Program-made: the position numbers and the translations under genes
The notes under the pieces: model-generated
Told to the model about the DNA's origin: nothing
The model's database searches: none
What the model saw: only the letters and a program-made list of their open reading frames with translations
Part shown: positions 34,174 through 45,699 of the stretch, piece after piece
Numbering within the stretch: the stretch's first letter is position 1
How the letters are laid out: every line of letters begins with the position of its first letter
NCBI RefSeq assembly: GCF_011075055.1
Contig: NC_058152.1
Coordinates: 10,292,001 to 10,356,000, forward strand
DNA: 64,000 nucleotides
Origin: Mangifera indica
Lineage: Eukaryota; Streptophyta; Magnoliopsida; Sapindales; Anacardiaceae
Reading direction: 5' to 3'

Positions 34174-36045
34174 TTATGTATATTGTTCACTTAAGCCAAG
34201 ATGAACCATCAGAAGGCTTAAATGAGTGAGAAACTCTCCCCCTTCCATAAGACGTTGTCCATGTTCTTTCCATCCACAACGACTCGCAGCATATAACAAT
34301 ATCTCCATCCAAACATCCCTTATCATTTGCCATTTTATTTCCTTACTCATATTATCAGTAGTTTCTAGTGATTGCAGTTGCTTGGCAAGCCTCCATCCAT
34401 CACAAAGCATCGACTGAGGTTTATCTTTGTAAATACCTTTTAGAAACAATTTTTGGCGAGCAAACCTTCTACTAGTGGATTTACCAAGCCCCTGTTTTTC
34501 GAAAAATTCCATGGTCGTTGCATAGGTCTCTTTATACCTTAATTTATAGCTTATATCCCTAATTCCTCTAGGCAACATATCTGGACATACAACTAAAAGG
34601 TATAACATATAATCTGACAAATATTTACTAATTTTACGTGCTTGAGGAAGTTTATTAGCCTCTTCATGATCTAAATCAACATGATAACAAATATCAGTAG
34701 CAATGTGCCAAAGAAGAAGGCTGTGGTCAAAATCTACATCAATTGTGCTCCAACGAAGTTTTTCAAGACAATTATCACCTCTTCGAGCCAAAATCTTTTT
34801 GCAAAGCTTGACATCAAACCCCTCAGCTTCTAGTTCACTTCTCTTCTTGAGGAGTTGCTCAAAGATCATATTTTGCAACTCATCATTTATATCTTCCCAC
34901 GTCAAGTACCAGTATTTATGTAACACTTTTTTGATGAAATGAAACTTCTGAAAGCCAATACATGGGGTTGATATGTCTTTGAGGCAAGAACTTAATAGGT
35001 TGTATTGACGCATGGATCTTGACCATCTCTTACGATTGCGGCAAAGTAAACCATTGAAACATGAATCATTAGATATATGACAGTGATTGATCATCCAAAG
35101 TTTTGTCCAATCGGAAAAAACAATTATGATGAATGCATACGCCTCTAGAGCTATAGCCCCAAAGATGAGTGCATAAGTTATAAAGACGTCGATTGGTGGA
35201 TAGACAGATTTATGAATCATGGTTTGGAAGACAACTAATATGGAAATATGGGAAAAGAGGCAGATGCAACGAAGAACCATACCAAATTTGGTATAAAGAA
35301 TGGAGGCTTTGGAGTAGAGCACATCGAACATGAATCCAAGTTCAATTTCTAACAATGTGAATGCTTGTTGTGTGCACTTTCCATAAAAGATGCGGTACGA
35401 TATGATTCCATCAACACGGTCAAGAATAAACCCTGCAAAAAGATACCTAAATCTTTCGAATAGAAAATAAGCGTTTTCAAGATCGTTTTTCTTTGGGAAT
35501 CCACATAGTAAATCACCAATCCCTGATGAATTTAGATCTGTAAGTTGTTCAGCACTTGAAGACCTCAGCACCAAAGTCCTCTCTCCATACTTGATAATTC
35601 CAGTGATAAACATTGAAATCCCGATAAATGTCAACACATTGCTTGTCCAGTATTGGACAAAGATGTAAAACGCCACTCCAACTTGGAAAACAAGCCCAAG
35701 CAAATGTCTAAACCACAACTCATTATCTTCCAAAGAGTAAGCTGTGATAGTATCTGGGCCACCAAGATGTAAGAGAAGAAATGGTGCCCAAAATGCTTGG
35801 ATTTCCTTTGAGGATTTATTATCAGATCCAACGCCATGGGAAAGGATGCCCAGGGCAGCTGTTGCCACCAAATCTGCTGCCAAGTATGTTAACCAAACAA
35901 GAAGATTAATCCAATAAGTTTTTGCAAATTTTCGTCGAGAACCAAATATGATGAGGATGATTTGTAGAGAAAGGCTTAGTAAAATCATCACACGAGCTTC
36001 GTATCCATTGAAAAGTTTTATGGCTCCGCTTACAGACAACCCCAT
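34174..36045 (-). CDS. DUF4220-DUF594 membrane protein, copy E (intact)
   Basis: The frame is open from 36231, but I start it at 36045 (623 residues). MGLSVSGAIKLFNGYEARVM there aligns with all other copies, and the 62 codons before it are low complexity and overlap the leader. Order from the N-terminus: hydrophobic segments (VMILLSLSLQIILIIF; YWINLLVWLTYLAADLVATA), the DUF4220 core FWAPFLLLHLGGPDTITAYS, two mid-protein membrane segments (CICLFSHISILVVFQ; YALIFGAIALEAYAFIIIVF), and the DUF594 region LLLWHIATDICYHVDLDHEE and SKYLSDYMLYLLVVCPDMLP. It ends LSLLMVHLGLSEQYT. It lacks the extra PDPGPN loop of copy C, so C/D and A/B/E/F form two subgroups. The function of the family is unknown. A full promoter and leader are present at 36277-37400. 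Confidence 0.9.
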   Translation of the reverse strand: MGLSVSGAIKLFNGYEARVMILLSLSLQIILIIFGSRRKFAKTYWINLLVWLTYLAADLVATAALGILSHGVGSDNKSSKEIQAFWAPFLLLHLGGPDTITAYSLEDNELWFRHLLGLVFQVGVAFYIFVQYWTSNVLTFIGISMFITGIIKYGERTLVLRSSSAEQLTDLNSSGIGDLLCGFPKKNDLENAYFLFERFRYLFAGFILDRVDGIISYRIFYGKCTQQAFTLLEIELGFMFDVLYSKASILYTKFGMVLRCICLFSHISILVVFQTMIHKSVYPPIDVFITYALIFGAIALEAYAFIIIVFSDWTKLWMINHCHISNDSCFNGLLCRNRKRWSRSMRQYNLLSSCLKDISTPCIGFQKFHFIKKVLHKYWYLTWEDINDELQNMIFEQLLKKRSELEAEGFDVKLCKKILARRGDNCLEKLRWSTIDVDFDHSLLLWHIATDICYHVDLDHEEANKLPQARKISKYLSDYMLYLLVVCPDMLPRGIRDISYKLRYKETYATTMEFFEKQGLGKSTSRRFARQKLFLKGIYKDKPQSMLCDGWRLAKQLQSLETTDNMSKEIKWQMIRDVWMEILLYAASRCGWKEHGQRLMEGGEFLTHLSLLMVHLGLSEQYT

Positions 36046-36276
36046 GGCCTTCCTCTGCTTGTTAACAATCGAACGACAAGCACCAAACAGCGAAAATAGA
36101 ATCAGTATTCTTATGAGCAACACTATGTATACACAATTTAAGCCCAATGTAATGAAAAAAATAACCAAACCAACTATACTTCTAACTTTTCTGCCAAATG
36201 TAATAAAAAAATAAAAAAGAAAAAAAATCATTTTCCTTTTTCTTTTCTTCTTCTGATATGTTGTACTCCATGCCTT

Positions 36277-36288
36277 TTATATGAACAT
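36277..36288 (-). promoter_or_regulatory. Four-codon upstream ORF in the copy E leader
   Basis: ATGTTCATATAA lies six bases after the inferred second leader exon start (36294, after CTTCAG). A second upstream ATG follows five bases later (MEYNISEEEKKKEND) and ends before the main start. Confidence 0.45.
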
Positions 36289-37196
36289 TCACCTCTGAAG
36301 CCGAGAAAATAAAGATGGATATGAGACTCTGAAAAGAGTGTGTAAGACTTTAACATGATTTTGGAATAGGGAAAAACTGGGAAAATTAAGAATTTGATGA
36401 TAAATTGTATAAAAAAACAAAATAAAAAATTTAAATTTTAAACTTCAATACTTAATATATATGTTTAAATGCAAAAATAATTTCAATTATAATTTTTTTT
36501 TGTTTAGTTTCAAGACTGAAGCTAGAAGTAAAATTCTTTATCTGAATAATCTTTTATTTTATCTACTCTCTTATAATTGAAATATATATTTTAAATCTCA
36601 AAAAACCATAAATAAGAAAAAGAATATTTTAAACATATTATCATATCTTGTGTGTGCTTATTTTGTAACACGTGAAAATTTGAGTAAAAATAATAATAGA
36701 AGTTCAAATAATCAAAAGCTTACCCAACTACAGTAAAAAAGTAAAAATAAAATGAAATAAAATATCAAAACATCGCACAAATCAAAAGGTATTGGGGAAC
36801 AATATATAGTTATAAACATTATTCAACATAATTGACAAAATCACGGTTATTAGTATTTTAGGATGCATGACATCTATCAAACATTATATTATAATATAAA
36901 TAAAAAATGATACTATAAAATCCATATTATTTTTTATATTCTCCAAGATGATAATGTAGACATTATAAATTTTTATTATTTTATAACTATTTTCAAAAAG
37001 ATGCATCTTACAATATTATATAATATGTGATATACAATACAAAAAATTTAGTTTTTAATAGACAATATGACATACGATTCAACCATCGTGAATAAAACCA
37101 ATTCTAGTTACGAAAATACAAATAAAAACCAAATTATATAAAATAAGTATGAAAATTTATCAATTAAATACAACAAGAAAAGGGAAAACTTGTACC

Positions 37197-37400
37197 AGAA
37201 GATTTGTTCAGTAAATGGAGGAAGATTAACTTGAATCAACAACTTGATCGATAGAAGTAGTGAAACTTGTCAAAGTGAGAGTTTGGAGGTTCTTTTAATG
37301 GATAAATATATAGTGAGAGTTTCACTATATATTTATAGTGAAAAAAATATATATAATAACTTCATTTATGGTTTTCGTTTCCCAGCATGGCAAGCATTGA
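37197..37400 (-). promoter_or_regulatory. Promoter and untranslated exon 1 of copy E
   Basis: TATAAATA lies at 37330-37337 on the minus strand. The leader passes through CTTTGACAAGTTTCACTACT and TCCATTTACTGAACAAATCT to the donor CTTCTG/GTACAAG (exon end 37197). The intron to 36294 is about 900 bases. The block GTTTTCGTTTCCCAGCATGG upstream of TATA is shared by all units. Confidence 0.6.
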
Positions 37401-38157
37401 ATCTATGCAACTTACCCAAAAGAAAACAGCATTGATTATATGCAGTGTAAATTAAGTAACTTCTGCAACATTCTCTTCTATACTTTAATTTTTGCAGTTT
37501 AAAAAGATATCTGTTAATATTTCTATAAAAGAAAAATGATAATATTAGTATACTAAATTTTTGATCCATTTAAGAAACATATGATAATGTAATTTTACAT
37601 TGTGTATGAAATCTATATCTATACCTATATTGTTTGCTTAGTGTTATATTATTTTTAGAAGACTTAAATTTTTATTGAAAGAAGCTTAAAGTTCAACATA
37701 GAAAGAATTATTTGTGTGACAGAGGTGCAATGATGCATAAGTAAATTAAGTGACGAATGTAATGAGATATAATATATTTTCCTCTAGAATAACTTCGATA
37801 TCATTTCATCCAAGTCCGAAGATCGAAGGCAAGAATCTATGTAATATTGGTACTCTTTTCTTAATAGAATTGTGAGATGGTAATGTCTTACTTCCCATAA
37901 AAGTTTTAATATAACTATATATATTCAGTTTTTAGTACTCACATAGATAATATATCATTCTATGATTAGAGAATTTTGAATTAAGAATAAAAAATTATCA
38001 TATTTTAAATCTCAATAAACTATAAATAAGAAAAAGAATATTCAAGCATATTATCATATCTTATGTCTACATATTTTTGTAACACGTTAGTCAAAATTTG
38101 AGTAAAAATAATAATAGAAGTTCAAATAATCAAAATGTTTACCCTACGACAGTAAAA
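37401..38157. other. Upstream flank of copy E
   Basis: Matches the distal flank of the other units (compare 12020-12420 and 46080-46430). It ends at the Copia insertion near 38158, where array text (GAAGTTCAAATAATCAAAAT) gives way to gag coding sequence. Confidence 0.5.
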
Positions 38158-38412
38158 AATTGTTTTGCTTGATCCAGGACAACCATGCAACTTCCAACAA
38201 GTGTCTTTGGTGTGATTACGTCGCTTGCAATAATCACAATATAGTTTTCCACTTTGTTTGGGTGGCTGATTATAATTATTAAAATTGCTTGGGACTTGAC
38301 GAAAGTTGTTAAAAGTTTGGGTGCCAATTTGATTTTGTGTTGTGGGCAAATATGAGCCATTAGATCTCTTGACTCCATCCTATCCGTTCAACTTGCCATA
38401 TAAATTGAAAAC

Positions 38413-39249
38413 TTAAGCTGGCCCTATTTCATTTTCTTCTCCAAGCGCCTCCTTCTTTTGATAAACGTTGAGAGCTGCCATGTCTTTCTCTTCATGATGG
38501 CCGATACTCCTTTGGCTTTCATCTTGGACGACAAGATGATATGCACGTCGCAATGAAGGTGCCTCCGCAAAGGTGAGTATATAGGTTCTGAAAGCAACAA
38601 ACCCTTCATTCAGCCCCATCAGAAAATGCGTCAACCTCTCCCGTTCCTTTGCGTGTTGAACCTGTCTGAGAACCTCCGGTGGTGCAATGATCGACTCTTC
38701 AACGGCATCCAATTCTTTCCAGGCGGCGGAAAGTTTATTGAAGTAGTTCGTGACACTCTGATTTTCTTGTCGGATCTCCGCAAGAGTCTGCCGAACAATG
38801 TAGATCTTTGCAAGATCTAAAGCTCCATACATGTCTTTGATGAATCCCCATAGCTTGCCAGCGTCTTTTGTAGGTGGTAAACCGACTGTAATTTCTTCAA
38901 TCAAACAGTTGTTGATCCAGGCTCGGACAAAGGTATTACATCGTACCCAAAAACGGGCAAGATCGGGTTCTGATGGCATGGGTACAGTGCCATCGATGAA
39001 TCCAATCTTGTCCTTTGCAATGAGCGCTCTTCTGAAATCTCTAGCCCACTGTGCATAATTCTCGGCTCCGGTCAGCGTTTGTTTTATCAAAACGAGTTCT
39101 GGTCCATCCGATGATGAGGCATAAAGGACATCTCCAGGCTCCGGTTTATTTTTGTTTGTATGAACCAGCTGAAACGCTGGCATTTGTGATGTTTCAGTAG
39201 TGGATTCAGGAGATACAGGATCGACAGACGTTGCTTTGATTGGCTCCAT
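38413..39249 (-). CDS. Copia gag, N-terminal part
   Basis: Structural nucleocapsid polyprotein of a Ty1/Copia-type element. It packages element RNA in virus-like particles in the cytoplasm. 278 codons start right after the untranslated leader. Residues 45-90 hold the conserved GAENYAQWARDFRRALIAKD-type start, and the middle holds LAEIRQENQSVTNYFNKLSA and WKELDAVEE, typical of the UBN2/retrotransposon gag domain. It ends at a stop before the zinc knuckle, which is in a different frame further down. An intact gag-pol would be over 1,300 codons, so this is a fragment. Confidence 0.8.
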   Translation of the reverse strand: MEPIKATSVDPVSPESTTETSQMPAFQLVHTNKNKPEPGDVLYASSSDGPELVLIKQTLTGAENYAQWARDFRRALIAKDKIGFIDGTVPMPSEPDLARFWVRCNTFVRAWINNCLIEEITVGLPPTKDAGKLWGFIKDMYGALDLAKIYIVRQTLAEIRQENQSVTNYFNKLSAAWKELDAVEESIIAPPEVLRQVQHAKERERLTHFLMGLNEGFVAFRTYILTFAEAPSLRRAYHLVVQDESQRSIGHHEEKDMAALNVYQKKEALGEENEIGPA

Positions 39250-39340
39250 CTAATCCGGTTTTTCTTTCTGCAGGTTAATGGAAGGCAAGATTGGACAAAA
39301 GATTAAGGAAGGAGCAATTCAGAACCTTGCTCTGATACCA

Positions 39341-39758
39341 TGCCAAAATCTAAGAGAGCAGAGTTGGTTCAATACGACGAACCACAGAAGCTCAAGAAAA
39401 GTAAGAAAGAATTTGTTTTTTATTACTTGTATATTCAATCTTTACATGCAATGGCTTATATACTGTAAATTGTAACCTATCTTTGGTAACATAATATTTG
39501 TACAAAAGAAATGGAAGAAAAATAATCTACTTCATCAATACAAACATGATTTCTAGGGATGTTGCATGATTTCTGGGATATGATTTGCATGATTTCCAAG
39601 GATGTGGATGTGATTCTGATTTCCAATAAATGGCACGAAGGACGTTAAAAGCACGATGTCGTTTTGGATTATGTAGTGCATGAATGAGTTGGTTATGGTA
39701 TTATTGGAATTACGTATATTGTATAGTATGTGTAATTGATCCGGTGTCGTTTTAGACA
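39341..39758 (-). repeat. Copia 5' LTR
   Basis: On the minus strand it starts TGTCTAAAACGACACCGG and ends AGATTTTGGCA, immediately before the primer-binding site. It contains CAGTATATAAGCC (TATA-like) and AATAAAAAAC downstream. The outer end at 39758 is inferred from the TG start; another TG at 39931 is possible. Confidence 0.6.
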
Positions 39759-39911
39759 TGTAATACTCTACCTTTTGGCTTGTATTAATAAAAGAATAAG
39801 AGCAGGAAAAGAAGGCAAGCAGTTATTGATTCTTGAATTCTGTTATTGTTCTGATTCTGTGTTCTTCTGGAACTTATTCTATCTCTATATCTTGCATCTT
39901 ATTCTTGATCT

Positions 39912-40330
39912 CTAATAATCTGAACCATCGGCATCAAGATCTTTAACAGCTTTTCTAATACCTTTGCATCTTTCAAATGTTGAATCGAATTAAAAACTGA
40001 CTCAATTGGATCATTCGCAATCACCATTACTTCTATCAAAAATTACAGCTGTAACTCGGTATCTCAAGAACGCCAAAAATAATTTCAACAAAGCATGTCC
40101 GCACAAATCATCAATAAAGAACAGTAAGCCGGTAAGAAATGAAGTTACAAGTGACTAGGCGATCGATTGAAGTAGAAGCAGCCAGACAACAGACCAGTGC
40201 CATTGTCGATGCTGCAATTGAATCCAAATCTGAATGATGAAACCCCAATGATATCAACAGAACGTCAAACGACTCAAGTTTGAGTTCATCCATTTTTGTT
40301 TTCGGCTAAACCGAAATCAATCAATCCAAT
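39912..40330 (-). pseudogene. Unrecognised gene fragment, copy 2
   Basis: Diverged copy of 33097-33421: MDELKLESFDVLLISLGFHH, then an in-frame stop. Further along, another open block reads NDPIESVFNSIQHLKDAKVL and then EKLLKILMPMVQIIRDQE before a stop near 39912. The combination suggests parts of one ancestral multi-exon gene. Family unknown. Confidence 0.45.
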
Positions 40331-40851
40331 TTCTATTTAACTCAAGTGTTATTGAAAATGAGGAGATGTGAAGCTTGCATATTCCTGAAATTTGTAGGGA
40401 AAGTAAAAAATGAAAAATAAAATTGGGCAGTTTATGGTTTTGAGTGCAGGATATATGGCGAGGAAAGAATATGAATAGCAGAATAAGAAATGACCTGTTG
40501 TTTTCATAATTCATAATACATTGTTGTTTTGATGTACCATAACATTTCATATCTAATTAAACCGTAGTTAATATTTTGATCTATTACAATAGTTTTTAAA
40601 GTCTTTGTTTTATATCTCATAATGCTACCTTTTTTTTTATAACCGCTGTGTATTGTTGATTTTCTGATACAATAATATTAAATCGATTGTTTTACATCCT
40701 ATAACACTACGTTTTTTTTGCAACGACAATATATTATTAATTTTTTGATACAACACTATTAAAGCTATAGTTTATGTTATTTTAAACAACGGTTTGAAAA
40801 GCATAACCAAGATTAGGGTTGCCTAAACCCTAATGGGTATATGGTATATTG

Positions 40852-42797
40852 TTCACTTAAGCCAAGATAAGCCATAAGAAGGCTTAAGTGAGTGAGAAAC
40901 TCACCCCCTTCCATAAGATGTTGCCCATGTTCTTTCCATCCACAACAACTCGCAACATATAACAATATCTCCATCCAAACTTTACTTATCATCTCCTATT
41001 TTTCTTCTTTACTCCAATTATGGGTAGATTCTGGTGACTCATTGGGAGACTCCAATGATTGCAGTTCCTTGGCAAGCCTACATCCATCATGAAGCATCGA
41101 CTGACTTTCATTATCTCCCTTAATTTCTTGTCTAAGCAATGCTTGGCAAGCAGACCTTTTGTCAGTGGATTTACTAAACCCCAATGATTTGAAAAATTTC
41201 GTAGCCTAATCACAAGTATCTTTATACCTAATATCTCCAATCCCTTTAGGCAACATGGTTGGATTTACAACTAAAAGGTATAACATATAATTTGACAAAC
41301 ATTCACAAATTTTACAAGCTAAAGGAAGTTGACTAGCATCTTCATGTTTATGATCCAAATCAACACGATAACAAAGATCAGTAGCAATATGCCAAAAAAG
41401 AAGGTTGTGGTCAAACTCTACCTTAGTTATGCTCCAACGAAATTTTTCAGGACAATTATCACCTCTCTGAGCTAGAATCTCTTTACAGTGCTTTACATCA
41501 ATCCCATCATCACCTTCCATTTTGTATCTAAAACGAAGGAGTGGCTCGAAGATCATTTCTTGCAAATCATCATTCACATCTTCACACGTCAAGTACCAGT
41601 ACTTATGTAACGCATCTTTGACGAAGTTAAACTTTTGAAAGCCAGTACATGGGGTTGATATGTCTTTGAGGCAAAAACTTAATAGGTTGTATTGACGCAT
41701 GGATATTGACCATCTCTTGCTATTGTGCCAAAGTAAACCATTAAAACATGAACAAATAGGTATATAACCACAATTGATCATCTAAAGTTTTGTCCAATCG
41801 GAAAAAACAAGTGTGATGAATGCATACAACTCTAGAGCGATAGCCCCAAATATGAGTGCATAAGTTATAGAGATGTCAATTGGTGGATAGACAGATTTAT
41901 GAATCATGGTTTGGAAGACAACAAATGTGGAAACATGGGAAAAGAGGCAGATGCAATGAAGAATCATACCGAATCTAGTATAAATAATGGAGGCTTTGGA
42001 GTAGAGCACATCGAACATGAATCCAAGCTCAATTTCTAACAATTTGAATGCTTCTTTTGTGGACTTCGTACGAATGAGGAGGAATGATTTGTATCCATCA
42101 TCAAGGTTAAGAATAAACCCTGCAAAAAGATACTTAAATCTTTCGAATAGAAAATAAGCTTCATCAAGATGGTTTGCCTTTGGGAATTCACGTACTGAAT
42201 CAACAATCGCTGATGAATTTAGATCTATAAGTTGTCCGGCACTTGAAGACCTCAGCACTAGAGTCCTCTCTCCATACTTGATAATTCCAGTGATAAACAT
42301 TGGAATCGCAATAAATGTCAATGCATGTATTGGACAAAGATGTAAAACGCCACTCCAACTTGGAAAACAAGCCCAAGCAAATGCCTTAACCACAACTCAT
42401 TATCTTCCAAAGAGTAAGCTGTGATAGTATTTGGGCCACCAAGATGTAAGAGAAGAAATGGTGCCCAAAATGCTTGGATTTCCTTTATGGATTTATTATC
42501 AGATCCAACGCCATGGGAAAGGATGCCCAGGGCAGCTGTTGCCACCAAATCTACTGCCAAGTATGCTGACCAAACAAGAAGATTAATCCAATAAGTTTTT
42601 GCAAATTTTCACCGAGAACCAAATATGATGAGGATGATTTGCAGACAAAGGCTTAGTAAAATCATCACATGAGCTTCATATCCATTCCAAAGTTCTATGG
42701 CTCCATTTACAGACAACCCCATGACCTTCCTCTGCTTGTTAACAATCGAACGACAAGCATCAAACAAGGAAAATAGAATCAGTATTCTTATGAGCAA
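40852..42797 (-). pseudogene. DUF4220-DUF594 protein, copy F (dead)
   Basis: Start equivalent is MGLSVNGAIELWNGYEAHVM (about 42720). The frame stops after LQIILIIFGSR, where the next codon is TGA instead of an Arg codon. It reopens through the DUF4220 core (FWAPFLLLHLGGPNTITAYS) and is broken by a deletion at about 42327, where IFVQYMH replaces the normal IFVQYW segment. A further stop lies at 41782 (WTKL-stop). The last quarter (40989-41240) is in the wrong frame after YKDTC. Closest to copy E across the coding and spacer sequence. Confidence 0.85.
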
Positions 42798-42949
42798 CCC
42801 TATGTATATACAATTTTTTTTAATTTAAAAAAAATAACCAAACCAACTATACTTCTAACTTTTATGCCAAATGTAATAAAAAAATAAAAAAGAAAAAAAA
42901 TCATTTTCCTTTTTCTTTTCTTCTTCTGATATGTTGTACTCCATGCCTT

Positions 42950-42961
42950 TTATATGAACAT
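42950..42961 (-). promoter_or_regulatory. Four-codon upstream ORF in the copy F leader
   Basis: ATGTTCATATAA, identical to that in copies A, B and E. Confidence 0.4.
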
Positions 42962-43424
42962 TCACCTCTGAAGCCGAGAAAATAAAGATGGATATGGGAC
43001 TCTGAAAAGAGTGTTAAGACTTTAACATGATTTTTGAATAAGGAAAAACTAGAAAAATTAAGAATTTTATAATAAATTGTGTAAAAAATCAAAATTAAAG
43101 ATAACATAATAATTACGGCCCTATCATAACGATTTTCCATTTAAAAAATTAGATTTTTGGTGAAAAAGTGTATTTTCCCTTTCTAAAGAAATTCACATGT
43201 TGGTTACTAGAATATTCAATTTTAATTTAAATGTTAAACTTCAATACAAAATATACATGTTAAATGTAAAAATAATTTCAACTATAATTTTTTAGTTTAG
43301 TTTTAAGATTGAAACTAGAAGTAAAATTCTTTATTTCGCTAATCTTTTCTTTTATTTACTCTCTCATAATTGAAATATGTATTTTCAGACCACTGTTTTG
43401 CATACTCACTTTTCAGTACACAAA

Positions 43425-43560
43425 AATGAATATACACATTATGTGTTCTTATGTGATTGTTAATATTTTATCCTTAATTTAAATTCACTCAATCACTTAA
43501 TGATACATATCAAATACGTATTCATTTACGTAATCAAAATAAATACACATAGTTTTATTA
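43425..43560. repeat. AT-rich MITE family, partial copy
   Basis: CACATTATGTGTTCTTATGT and the mirrored TAATGATACATATCAAATAC flank a core of TTATCCTTAATTTAAATTC. Confidence 0.4.
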
Positions 43561-43805
43561 ATATTTTAAATCTCAAGAACCCATAAATTTTAAAAAGAAT
43601 ATTGCAAGCTGATTATCATATGTTAAGATATGCTTATTTTTTTAAGTAAGGCATATGTGAAAATTTGACTTAAAATAACAATGGAAGTGCAAATAATCAT
43701 AATGCTGGAGAACAATAGCTATAAAATTCATATCACATTATAGACAAAAACATTTCTAGTTACAAATTTACAAATAAAACAGCAAGTTATATAAGATGAT
43801 TATGG

Positions 43806-43990
43806 AAAGAGTAATGTTATGTATACACAATCTTGAGTATAAAAATTGGTGTTTAGATGATGTATCATTATGTGATTGTACGTTATTATATTTTTAATAA
43901 AAAATCACTTAATCGTATAATAATATGACATATTATCTAAATACCTACTTTAATACTCAACATTAGATGCATGTAGTTTTATTGTTATGA
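43806..43990. repeat. AT-rich MITE family copy with both ends
   Basis: Left end AGAGTAATGTTATGTATACA and CTTGAGTA; the right end, inverted, reads AACAATAAAACTACATGCAT and TTGAGTA. The core has paired TTTAGATGATGTATCATTAT and ATGACATATTATCTAAATA. Confidence 0.6.
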
Positions 43991-44190
43991 AAATTACTCA
44001 ATTAGCTGTGAAAAAAAAAAAGCAAAAGTTGTACCTGAAAATTTATTAAATAAATGAAGGAAGATGAACCTAAATCAACAACTTGATCGATAGAAGTAGT
44101 GAAAATTGTTAAAGTCAGAGTTTGTAGGTTCTTTTATTAGAATGGTTTTCATTTCCCATACCCATTGAATCTATGTAGTGTAAATCAGGT
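43991..44190 (-). promoter_or_regulatory. Extra DUF4220 leader/promoter module
   Basis: A second copy of the leader exon (CAACTTGATCGATAGAAGTA) with donor TTTCAG/GTACAACT at 44035. It is followed upstream by ATGGTTTTCATTTCCCATA. It lies between copy F and the better module at 45560, so copy F has duplicated 5' sequence. Confidence 0.5.
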
Positions 44191-44200
44191 ATATAAATTG

Positions 44201-44369
44201 AACAATACTATATATATTCACTTTGAATATATAAATATATACATATTTATGTATGTCATCACATTGAGTGTTACTTTATTCTTAACTAAAAAATATTTAA
44301 TCACATATGACACACATCAAGTGTACACCTATTTGTGTACTCAAAGTGAATACATATAGTTTTATTGTT
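44201..44369. mobile_element. AT-rich MITE, best-preserved copy (169 bp)
   Basis: The left end reads AACAATACTATATATATTCA then CTTTGA. The right end, inverted, reads AACAATAAAACTATATGTAT then TCACTTTGA. They differ by a few bases and small gaps. The centre holds TTTATTCTTAACTAAAAAAT and no ORF of note. Confidence 0.65.
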
Positions 44370-45200
44370 AAAAATTAATTTTATTTTTTACTTCAAAATC
44401 ACTCAATCACATGATAATATGTCATCGTTTATAAGAGTGTGTACTCAAAGTAAAAGCATGTAAGACTATAACATGATTTTTAAAAAAGGAAAAACATGGA
44501 AAATTAAGAATTTGATCATAAATTGTACAAAAAACAAAATTAAAAATTAAAAATAATACAATAATTGCGACCGTTTCATAATCGATTTTCTATTAACAAA
44601 ATTAGGTTTTGGGTGAAATTGTGTAATTTGTACAATCAAGAGGTGAAATGTAATATTCCTCTCCACATAATTCACATGTTTTATATCAGAATATTCATTT
44701 CCAATTTAAATGTTAAACTTCAATACATAATATATAAGTTCAAATGTAAAAATAATTTCAGTTATAATTGTTTTGTTTTGTTTCAATACTAAAACTAGAA
44801 ATAAAATTCTCTGTATCAATAATATTTTCTTTTATCTATTCTCTCATAATTGAAATATATATTTTAAATCTCAAGAAACCATAAATGAGAAAAAGAATAT
44901 TTCAAGTTAATTATCATATCTTATATGTGCATATTTTTGTAAAACATTTGTGAAAATTTGAGTGAAAATGTCAATGGAAGTTCAAATAATCAAAACGCTA
45001 TCCCTACCACAGTACAAAAGTAAAAAAAAAAAAAAAAGAAATAAGGCGCCAAAAATTGGAGAACAATATATATTTATAAACATCATTCGACATAATAGAC
45101 AAAACCACGATTATCAGTATTTTAGGATACATAATATATATTATATATTATGATATGATATAAATAAAAAATGATACTGTAAAATACATATTGTATAATA
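44370..45200. repeat. Repeated inner part of the DUF4220 5' flank
   Basis: Another copy of the intron-like sequence between the two leader exons (compare 43010-43420 and 36340-36800): AAATGTTAAACTTCAATACA, TATATTTTAAATCTCAAGAA. A cluster of GATACAT/ATATGAT words at 45120-45220 recurs at 11130-11230 and 15960-16090. Confidence 0.5.
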
Positions 45201-45559
45201 CAATACATATTACTAATATGAATCAATATATATTTTTTTAGAATTAATTAATGTGACAATGATATATTTAAGAAATTTTATATTTTTATGATTTGTCTTT
45301 TATATTCTCCAAGATGATAATGTGATCGTTAGATTTTTTTATTATTTTATAAATATATTTTATTTAAAAAGATGTATCTTACTATATTATATGATACATG
45401 ATATATAACATGAAAGATTTAGTTTTTTATATATTACGATATATGATTCGACCATCATGAACAAAACCAATTCTAGTTATAAAAATAAAAATAAAAAACC
45501 AAATTGTATAAGATAATTCTAAAAATTACTCAATTAACTACAAGAAGGAAAACTTGTAC

Positions 45560-45699
45560 CTGAAAATTTCTTCAGTAAATGGAGAAAGATTAACTTGAAT
45601 CAACAATTTGATTGATAAAAACAGTGAAAATTGTCAAAATAAGAGTTTAGAGGTTCTTTTAATGGATGTTTTAATGGATGAAAAGTAGAAGATAGTATC

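Larger units (their letters stand above)
38158..39758 (-). mobile_element. Truncated Copia retrotransposon (LTR, PBS, gag)
   Basis: From right to left on the minus strand: one LTR, the primer-binding site TGGTATCAGAGC (39329-39340), then gag from ATG at 39249. Gag reads LVLIKQTLTGAENYAQWARD, a Copia gag start, and LWGFIKDMYGALDLAKI. It has a first open block of 278 codons ending at 38413. After a break, 38122-38349 carries the zinc knuckle CDYCKRRNHTKDTCWKLHG (CX2CX4HX4C). Protease, integrase, reverse transcriptase and the other LTR are absent, so this is a one-ended fragment between units E and F. Confidence 0.85.
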
